DNA of 64,000 nt from Tolypothrix bouteillei VB521301 (lineage in GTDB: Bacteria > Cyanobacteriota > Cyanobacteriia > Cyanobacteriales > Nostocaceae): positions 2,501,578 to 2,565,577 of the forward strand of contig NZ_JHEG04000001.1 in the NCBI RefSeq assembly GCF_000760695.4, written 5' to 3'. Below, one piece after another: positions 56,186-64,000 of this stretch; within the stretch, counting starts at the first letter, position 1, and each line of letters starts with the position of its first letter. Under the pieces are notes generated by a model. The model saw nothing but the letters and a program-made list of their open reading frames with translations, was not told the DNA's origin and made no database searches. Position numbers and translations under genes: made by a program.

Positions 56186-57438
56186 GTTGCGTTGAGAATT
56201 TGTTGGATAATGTCTAAACCTGCTTGCGTTGTTTCGTCTAGTAATTTTGGATTGACTTTCTTATCATTGGGTGTGTGGTAGTTTGGTTCTTGTCCTCGGT
56301 AGAAGAAAAGAATTGGTACATTTTTGCTAGCAAACGCTGCATGGTCGCTACCATCGCTAGAACCAAAGATTTTTATTCCTGGCTTCATTTTTTGGGCAAA
56401 TTTTGTTAGGGAAGAGCTACCACCAATACCTAGTTGATTGTTAACTCCAACCATATCGAAGTTCATCATGGCTTTTAAGTCTGAAAGAAACTGCGGTTTG
56501 GCTGTCTTGACAAAAGCTCGCGCTCCTTGGAGTCCATCTTCCTCGCCATCAAAAGCTACAAACCAGGCTTGACGAGCAGTTTGCGTCTTTGACATATTAC
56601 GAGCAAGAGATAATAAAACTGCTGTTCCTGAAGCATTATCGTTTGCACCCGGTGAACCAGCTACGGAGTCGTAGTGAGCACCAAGAAGAATTTTTGGTTG
56701 AGTTACGCCTTCAAGATGGGCAATAACATTGCGTCCGGTAACATTACGCTTTTGAGCATCAACTTTTAAACTGGCATTTTGTGCTACTCTTTGTACTTGT
56801 TGAAGTATGCGATCGCCTTTCTCTCGTGAAATCGCCAGCACTGGAATTTTGACTTCCTCTGCCAAGCTCCCATATACATCGCCCGATTTATTATTGACAA
56901 TAACTAAACCCACCGCTCCAGCCGCCAAGGCATTTTTTGCTTTTTCTGAGAAGCGAATTTCTCCGCGTTGCACGATGGCAATTGCTCCAGTGACATTAAC
57001 TGCGGCAAAATCAGCTTTTCGTCCAAAGTTAGGAACTGCGATAAGTGGAGCATTTAAGTTTCCGGGGATTGTGCCATTGAGCGCTATTCCCTTGATAGTC
57101 TCTCCATTAATTGTCAGATTAGAACCATTATCTTGAAACTTAGAATAAGTAAAAGTTTGAACTTCTGTTACATAACCTGCTTTACGATACTCATCCACAA
57201 GGTAAGAGCTAGCTTTTTCCATCACTGGTGTACCAGCGACTCTTGGACCTAAATTCACTAGAGCTTCTACATCTGCAAGAGTTCGGTTGGAGTTTGTCGT
57301 TTGTGCAACCGATGGAGAGACAATAATTTCCCCAACACTATTGGAGCGGACTCCACAGGCTGTAGGAAGCCAAATTAAAGCACCCATCAGTGCAATTTTT
57401 AACCAGGGTTTTTTTTGGATATTGTTGAACGCAATCAT
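56173..57438 (-). CDS. M28 family aminopeptidase with PA domain
   Basis: 421 residues. Signal-like N-terminus (LKIALMGALIWLPTACG; the Cys may be lipidated but the lipobox is not ideal). A PA (protease-associated) insertion lies at ~135-230 (APLIAVPNFGRKADFAAVNV). The M28 catalytic part has zinc ligands in LLGAHYDSVAGSPGANDNAS, FDGEEDGLQGARAF, NFDMVG and SDHAAF. Exported, releases amino acids from peptides. Its 3' end overlaps the heptamer array, so the last residues (TTSN) may be repeat-derived. Confidence 0.93.
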   Translation of the reverse strand: MIAFNNIQKKPWLKIALMGALIWLPTACGVRSNSVGEIIVSPSVAQTTNSNRTLADVEALVNLGPRVAGTPVMEKASSYLVDEYRKAGYVTEVQTFTYSKFQDNGSNLTINGETIKGIALNGTIPGNLNAPLIAVPNFGRKADFAAVNVTGAIAIVQRGEIRFSEKAKNALAAGAVGLVIVNNKSGDVYGSLAEEVKIPVLAISREKGDRILQQVQRVAQNASLKVDAQKRNVTGRNVIAHLEGVTQPKILLGAHYDSVAGSPGANDNASGTAVLLSLARNMSKTQTARQAWFVAFDGEEDGLQGARAFVKTAKPQFLSDLKAMMNFDMVGVNNQLGIGGSSSLTKFAQKMKPGIKIFGSSDGSDHAAFASKNVPILFFYRGQEPNYHTPNDKKVNPKLLDETTQAGLDIIQQILNATTSN

Positions 57439-57439
57439 T

Positions 57440-57605
57440 TAAAAGTATGAAGGATAAAGGATAAAGGGTAAAACTTGAGATTTTGACCCTGATTGAATAA
57501 GGGCTACTAACCTTCAGAAAATCCTTGAACAATGTAGTTTCGAGCAAAACATATTCAGCCTCCGATTGGTTTATGCGCTATACTTCATCCTTCATCCTTC
57601 ATCGT
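57440..57605. repeat. AGTATGAAGGATAAA/TTTATCCTTCATACT long inverted heptamer repeat
   Basis: GTATGAAGGATAAAGGAT at 57444-57461 and its reverse-complement counterpart ATACTTCATCCTTCATCC at 57580-57597, plus further degenerate units out to 57620, can form a large hairpin with a ~120-base loop. Same repeat family as at 39119 and 43697. Confidence 0.65.
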
Positions 57606-57773
57606 TTATCCTTTATTCTTAGTTTGCCGACTGTTGTACTGACTCCCGCCGTGATGAGTGCTAGCGTTTACAGTCTCTACAGCTAGAAAGTTCGCAATTG
57701 TTGCTGCGGTGAGTGCAGTATGCAAGAACGCTTTTTTGATCGTTGCTTCGTTGTCTTGTTGCTGATAGTTCAT
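57606..57773 (-). CDS. Small hypothetical protein
   Basis: 55 residues from ATG 57773 (a TTG further up at 57836 would give 76). The central helix is alanine-rich (AFLHTALTAATIANFLAV) and the tail polar and basic (STHHGGSQYNSRQTKNKG). Could be exported. No family recognised. Confidence 0.4.
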   Translation of the reverse strand: MNYQQQDNEATIKKAFLHTALTAATIANFLAVETVNASTHHGGSQYNSRQTKNKG

Positions 57774-57890
57774 GGGAGTATTAAGTTCTGGGTTAAGTTG
57801 CTTGTTATTTTTTAGTATGATGGGCAAGTATGACAAAAAAATGTCAATTGGGATAGTTGTTAGTAGCTACTAACCATCAATCACTAACCA

Positions 57891-59180
57891 CTAACTCTTC
57901 CCTTTGAGCGGAATTTCTATCTCAAATACGGAACCTTGACCGAAGATGCTCTTAACTGTGAGGTTTCCTTGATGCGCTTGTACAATTTGCTGGGCAATTG
58001 CCAATCCTAACCCAAAACCACCTGTTTGACGCGATCGCACTGTATCGACTCGGTAGAACCGTTCAAAAATATGGGATAAATCTTCTTCTGGAATACCAAT
58101 ACCGGTATCTTCTACCTGAAGAATAACCCGATGGGGTGGTGTCAGCAGCCTTAGCGTTACTATACCCCCTTCAAGAGTGTATTTCAAGGCATTGTTGAGT
58201 AAATTGACAACAGCCTGTTTTAATAAATCTGCATCCACTTTAAGATATACGGGTTGTTGGGGTAGTTGAACGGTAAAGTTGAGATTTTGTGCTGTGGCTT
58301 GTTTCTGATATTCTTTTGCCAGTGTTTGTAGGAGTTCAACAATATCGATAGTCTTGAGTTTGGTAATATCTAGGGGTCTGTCTTGGCGAGCGAGAAACAA
58401 TAGATTGTTGATGAGAGAGCTCATTGATTTAGCAATCTCAACGATATTTTCCAAACGATAAAGCTGCTCTGCTTCATCTTGTGGAGGCATGAGAGCCACT
58501 TGTGCATTACTTAAAATAGCAGCAACAGGAGCACGCAATTCATGGGATGCATCCGCTGTAAAGCGCTGTAGTTGTTCGTAGGCTCGAAGAGCGGGTTGCA
58601 TCGCAAGCCCTCCTAAAAACCACCCAGTTATACCTACTAATGCTAAACTTACGGGAACGCCTAGTGTCAAAAATAACCTTGCCTTGTTTAAGCTATGACG
58701 TAGAGGTGTTAGAGGAACAGCGACTTGAATGTATCCAATTACATTTTCATTCTGTGTAATAGGTAACGTAATTTCTCGAACCCACTCTTGGTAGGGAGTT
58801 ATTCTAGATCGGTTGCTAGTAATTTTGATGGTTTGAAAACCAGGAGTCGCGCTCGGTCTTACCGAACGTGCGATACCGGGCGCGTATATCAGTTCTTTCT
58901 CATAATTATACAAACGTACATAAACAATATCACTGTTAACGGGTGGTAAAGTATCACCAAACATGGGAACTTCTTTTTGCTTGTACTGCCATCGTTGATT
59001 ATATGTGGGGTATTGTATACCCCTGACAAGTGTTTTACTTGTAGAGTAAAGCCTTTCATCAAAAGCCTGTAGTTGCTGTTGAACAACCAAGTAATAAGCT
59101 ATAGCAGTAAAGGCGACAAGAATACTCCCCATCGATATGGTGAACAAATATGCAAGATTGCGACGGCTGCGAGCAAACAT
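57891..59180 (-). CDS. Sensor histidine kinase of a two-component pair
   Basis: 429 residues from ATG 59180, preferred over the longer frame from 59279 because the extra N-terminus is translated from C-rich spacer repeats. Two membrane helices (YLFTISMGSILVAFTAIAYY; LTLGVPVSLALVGITGWFL) flank a ~130-residue sensor loop. HisKA has FTADASHELRAPVAAILSNA. HATPase has NLLNNALKYTLEGG, DTGIGIPEEDL and GFGLGLAIAQ. It lies just downstream of the response regulator at 59242 on the same strand. Cyanobacterial RppB/NrsS kinases look like this, but the signal is not predictable. Confidence 0.9.
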   Translation of the reverse strand: MFARSRRNLAYLFTISMGSILVAFTAIAYYLVVQQQLQAFDERLYSTSKTLVRGIQYPTYNQRWQYKQKEVPMFGDTLPPVNSDIVYVRLYNYEKELIYAPGIARSVRPSATPGFQTIKITSNRSRITPYQEWVREITLPITQNENVIGYIQVAVPLTPLRHSLNKARLFLTLGVPVSLALVGITGWFLGGLAMQPALRAYEQLQRFTADASHELRAPVAAILSNAQVALMPPQDEAEQLYRLENIVEIAKSMSSLINNLLFLARQDRPLDITKLKTIDIVELLQTLAKEYQKQATAQNLNFTVQLPQQPVYLKVDADLLKQAVVNLLNNALKYTLEGGIVTLRLLTPPHRVILQVEDTGIGIPEEDLSHIFERFYRVDTVRSRQTGGFGLGLAIAQQIVQAHQGNLTVKSIFGQGSVFEIEIPLKGKS

Positions 59181-59241
59181 AATAGGGGGACTAAGGGGAC
59201 TAGGGGGACTAGGGAGAAGCTCTCTTATCTTTCTTATCTTT

Positions 59242-59919
59242 CTAATTTTCAGGAACATTAAGGCGATACCCCACACCATAGACGCTTTCTAGCCAGTCCT
59301 TAGCGTCAATAATTTGCAAGCGCTGTCGCAACCGACGTACCAAAGTGGTGACTGCGTTACTTTCTGGTTCTGTCCCCCATCCCCACAATGCTTGTTCAAT
59401 TTGAGTGTGGGATAGAATCTGGCGGGGATGGCGCATCAAATACTCCATCAGTTGAAACTCGCGCCCGGATAACTGGGTACTGGCTTGATTGCGCTCAATA
59501 GTTAAATTGTTTAAATCTAAATGTAAATCTGCAAGTGTCAGGCGATCGCCATTCCACAATGGAGAACGTCTTCGTAATGCTCGTACTCGGGCTAACAATT
59601 CTATAATATCTATTGGCTTGACCAAGTAATCGTCAGCCCCAGAGTCCAAACCGTAAACTTTATCGGAAGTACTATCTTTGGCAGTGAGCATTAATACTGG
59701 AGCTGTTTTTCCAGCCCGTCGGTATTCCTGGCAAAGATTGATACCGCTTACCTTTGGCAACATCCAGTCTAATATCAATAAGTCATAATCTTTTTGAGAT
59801 AAAAGCCACTGGGCTGTTTCTCCATCTTCTATACCATCAACAGTATGTCCTGCTTTAATAAGTGCAGCTCGCAAAGGTTCTAATTGAGCTAAGTCATCTT
59901 CAACTAAAAGGATTAACAT
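59242..59919 (-). CDS. OmpR/PhoB-family response regulator
   Basis: 225 residues. Receiver: acidic pair VEDD at residues 6-9, phospho-acceptor Asp in LLILDWMLPKVSG (near 51), Thr in MLTAKD, Lys in YLVKPI. C-terminal winged helix: LSGREFQLMEYLMRHP, then VTTLVRRLRQRLQIID and VYGVGYRLN. Binds DNA when phosphorylated, probably by the adjacent kinase (57891). Similar in layout to RppA/NrsR of cyanobacteria. Confidence 0.92.
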   Translation of the reverse strand: MLILLVEDDLAQLEPLRAALIKAGHTVDGIEDGETAQWLLSQKDYDLLILDWMLPKVSGINLCQEYRRAGKTAPVLMLTAKDSTSDKVYGLDSGADDYLVKPIDIIELLARVRALRRRSPLWNGDRLTLADLHLDLNNLTIERNQASTQLSGREFQLMEYLMRHPRQILSHTQIEQALWGWGTEPESNAVTTLVRRLRQRLQIIDAKDWLESVYGVGYRLNVPEN

Positions 59920-60115
59920 AAAAATAGCTATGTGTTTCTACCACAATTTGCTGAAATTTTTACACGGCAAGGGTTTGTGACGGTGAAGGTTGCCAGTATT
60001 TAAAGGCAGGGACTGTACGGCACTATCTTTTTGTTCCAAAATATAACATTTTTGAATCGTATCTGCCGAATCTCAATTGTAGTGAATGTAACTGCATTAA
60101 GTAGCGATACGATAA

Positions 60116-61789
<1,674 letters not shown>

Positions 61790-61846
61790 TGAACTCGGGA
61801 GAAGGGAGACAAGGAGGACTTTCTTCCATGTCTCCCCCTCTTGTCC

Positions 61847-64000
61847 CTAACCCGTAACCCCATTCCGCAAAATTTCTGTCACTTTTTGAGCTGAAAGGGG
61901 TCGGTAGAACAAGAATCCCTGTACATCCTCACAGTGGACAGATTTCAAAAACTCTAGTTCCTCTTCTTTTTCTACTCCTTCGGCGGTTAATCTCAAGCCC
62001 AGATTGCGTCCCAAAGTGACTATTGCCCTAATAATATGAGTGACTTTAACATCTGTTGTTAAATTTTTCACGAAAGAACCATCAATTTTAAGGTTGTGAA
62101 GTGGTAAGAGTTGCAGGCGGGAGAGAGAGGAATGACCCGTACCAAAATCATCTATGGAAAGATGAACTCCCATTTCCTCTAGTTTCTGTAGCACGTTCCT
62201 AGTGAAATCAATATCTTCAATGGCGGTCGATTCAGTAATCTCTAACTCTAAAAATTGTGCCTCTAGTTCCGTCTGTTTTAAGATCGTCGCTACTGTTTCT
62301 ACCAATTGAGGCTGACGGAATTGTTTGAGGGAAAGATTCACTGCCATGGTGACGGGAGGTAAGCCCGCCTCTTGCCAAATTTTATTCTGCTGGCAAGCTG
62401 TCCGCAAAACCCATTCTCCAATGGGGATGATTAATCCACTTTCTTCAGCAAGGGGAATGAAGACATTAGGCGCGACCAATCCCATTTCTGGGTGCTGCCA
62501 CCTTATCAAAGCTTCCATTCCTGTAATCTTCCCTGTTAAGATATTAACTCGCGGTTGGTAGTATACTACTAGTTCTTTCCGTTCTAAGGCATGGCGCAAG
62601 CTTTTCTCTAAAGTAAGAACATTAGGCGTTTTAGCGCCCAAACAAGCAGCGTAAAATTGGTGATTGTTTCTTCCGAGTTCTTTTGCTTTATACAAAGCTG
62701 CATCTGCGTGTTTTACCAAAGTTTCAGCATCGGGGCTGTCTTTATTCAGTAAGGCGATACCAATACTGCCACTGATGTATAGTTCATTGCCGTCAAGCTC
62801 GAAAGGGTTTTCTAGAGCTTGCAGGATTCTCCGGGCGACTAGTACAACTTCATCAATAGAGCGAATTCGGGGTAGTAAAATGATGAATTCGTCTCCTCCC
62901 CAACGAGCAACTGTGTCTCCTGCTCTTAAGGACTCTCTGAGTCTCTGAGCAACACCAATTAAAAGTCGATCTCCTAGTGTGTGTCCTAAAGAATCATTGA
63001 TAGTTTTAAAACGATCTAAATCAAGGAACATCACAGCTAAACTTTCGCCAATCCGCGATGCATTGGGTAGAGTTTTGGAAAGTATCTCGTCAAAAAGCAA
63101 GCGATTTGGCAAACCAGTTAACATATCGTGCAGTGCTTGGTAGCGAATTTTTTCTTCTACTTGCTGGCGGAGTTTTGCTGCACTAATACTGGCTGCCATT
63201 GTTAAGAGAGCAGATTCTTCATGCTTTGACCAGTAACGATCGCAGCTACAGTCTGCTAATCCAAGAAAACCCCAAAATTTGTCTTCTAGTCGCAGGGGTA
63301 CTAGAAGCAAAGATTGAATGCCACTTTGAACGAGGTGTTCTTGTTCGGTTTCGGGAAATTCTTTTGTCAATCCCGAAATAGATTGTCCGCTAGAAAGAGC
63401 TTCATACCAGCGATACAGCCCGCAACTATCGTAAGGCAGATTTTGCCACTGAGAGCGAAAAGAGTCAAAGTTGGAATGCGTCCATTCAAACTGCAAACTC
63501 ACAGCTATTTCCTGAGTTTGCGGATGCAAATGGTTCTCGAATAAGAAAATCCGATCCACTTTAGCGGCTTCACCTAATGTAGCTAAAGCTTTGTCAATAG
63601 ATATTTCATAGTTTAATTCTGCTAGCAAATAATTGGTACCTTCTGCAACGGCTTGCAATAAGCGATCGCGCTGGCGCAATTCTGCCTCTGCTTGTTTTTG
63701 CTCGGTAATATCTCTAGTAATGAAAGTTCTAATAAGATCGCTTTCAGGTAAGTAGTGAATAGATTGTTCAAAAACTTCTCCGTTCACTTCTACCTCCCGA
63801 ACAAAAGATTTCCCCTTCCAGTTTTGGACCATAGCAGAAAGCCCTGCGGCGATCGGATGATTGTTTTGACTGTCTCTGAGATTGGGAAATTTAGAAGCAG
63901 CCGCTGGATTGAGATAAGTTATCTTGCCTTGTAAATCGGTCTCAATAATCGGATTGGGATTCAGTTCGGGAAAAGATGCCAAACGGGCTAAAGCCACCTC
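61847..64000 (-). CDS. PAS-GAF-GGDEF-EAL protein, N-terminus beyond the window
   Basis: At least 717 residues; the frame stays open to the window end. PAS (LNPNPIIETDLQGKITYLNP), GAF (~120-280), GGDEF (RWGGDEFIILLP, ~280-450) and EAL (ITGMEALIRWQHPEMG, ~470-716) in that order. Both c-di-GMP motifs look intact (EAL: NLKIDGSFVKNL and DDFGTGHSSL). It could make or break c-di-GMP; in such composites phosphodiesterase activity often dominates. Confidence 0.95.
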   Translation of the reverse strand, partial: EVALARLASFPELNPNPIIETDLQGKITYLNPAAASKFPNLRDSQNNHPIAAGLSAMVQNWKGKSFVREVEVNGEVFEQSIHYLPESDLIRTFITRDITEQKQAEAELRQRDRLLQAVAEGTNYLLAELNYEISIDKALATLGEAAKVDRIFLFENHLHPQTQEIAVSLQFEWTHSNFDSFRSQWQNLPYDSCGLYRWYEALSSGQSISGLTKEFPETEQEHLVQSGIQSLLLVPLRLEDKFWGFLGLADCSCDRYWSKHEESALLTMAASISAAKLRQQVEEKIRYQALHDMLTGLPNRLLFDEILSKTLPNASRIGESLAVMFLDLDRFKTINDSLGHTLGDRLLIGVAQRLRESLRAGDTVARWGGDEFIILLPRIRSIDEVVLVARRILQALENPFELDGNELYISGSIGIALLNKDSPDAETLVKHADAALYKAKELGRNNHQFYAACLGAKTPNVLTLEKSLRHALERKELVVYYQPRVNILTGKITGMEALIRWQHPEMGLVAPNVFIPLAEESGLIIPIGEWVLRTACQQNKIWQEAGLPPVTMAVNLSLKQFRQPQLVETVATILKQTELEAQFLELEITESTAIEDIDFTRNVLQKLEEMGVHLSIDDFGTGHSSLSRLQLLPLHNLKIDGSFVKNLTTDVKVTHIIRAIVTLGRNLGLRLTAEGVEKEEELEFLKSVHCEDVQGFLFYRPLSAQKVTEILRNGVTG

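Noticed and set aside
59181..59279. N-terminal extension of the histidine kinase
   Set aside because: It translates C-rich and AAGATAAG spacer repeats (PSPPSPLSPP, KIRKIRKIR); the kinase begins naturally at ATG 59180.

Overview
The window looks like chromosome of a filamentous, Nostocales-type cyanobacterium. This rests on frequent HIP1 octamers (GCGATCGC), degenerate heptamer repeats in many spacers, and cyanobacterial families: the short cyanobacterial Hfq, a ComFB/CdgR-like protein, a very large Ser/Thr kinase-histidine kinase hybrid, an ethylene-receptor-like sensor, pentapeptide repeats and Uma2. No rRNA, tRNA or CRISPR array was seen by eye.

Region 1 (1-21,261, all on +) is a surface-polysaccharide locus of the ABC-transporter type. 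It holds the end of an O-antigen ligase/polymerase-like membrane protein, a hexapeptide acyltransferase, about ten glycosyltransferases (GT2 and GT4), one Wzm-like permease, two Wzt-like ATPases with different C-terminal domains, a GlfT2-like galactofuranosyltransferase and UDP-galactopyranose mutase (glf). The likely product is a galactofuranose-containing glycan built on the cytoplasmic face, recognised by a Wzt carbohydrate-binding domain and exported through Wzm. The locus is evolving: one GT4 gene exists in four paralogous copies. Two of these share an almost identical 3' half, and one is broken by a single extra T. A methyltransferase gene is cut by an in-frame stop.

Region 2 (21,262-32,858) is accessory. 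It has an unrecognised exported-type protein, an ABC exporter, a 42-residue membrane peptide, a diguanylate cyclase with a plant-ETR1-type ethylene-binding domain, a TnpB remnant, a pentapeptide-repeat protein, a two-module NTF2-like membrane protein and a GalU-type pyrophosphorylase. It also has an orphan + strand terminator that may end a small RNA.

Region 3 (32,859-44,661) is mostly housekeeping: leuS, a gamma-glutamylcyclotransferase-like gene, an ECF sigma factor with its probable anti-sigma factor, an L,D-transpeptidase, a ComFB/CdgR-like protein, an M23 peptidase, a KefB-type antiporter, hfq and dapF.

Region 4 (44,662-64,000) is signalling and stress: the 1,803-residue hybrid kinase, a frameshifted small gene, a methyltransferase, a glutathione S-transferase, an SPFH protein with a small ribbon-helix-helix partner, a truncated IS607-type recombinase, Uma2, a PDZ-less HtrA-type protease, an M28 peptidase, an OmpR/histidine-kinase pair, phosphoglucomutase and a GGDEF-EAL protein cut by the window end. 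Two c-di-GMP enzymes and a candidate c-di-GMP receptor lie in this window. pgm and galU supply the glucose-1-P/UDP-glucose from which UDP-galactose and then UDP-Galf for region 1 could be made.
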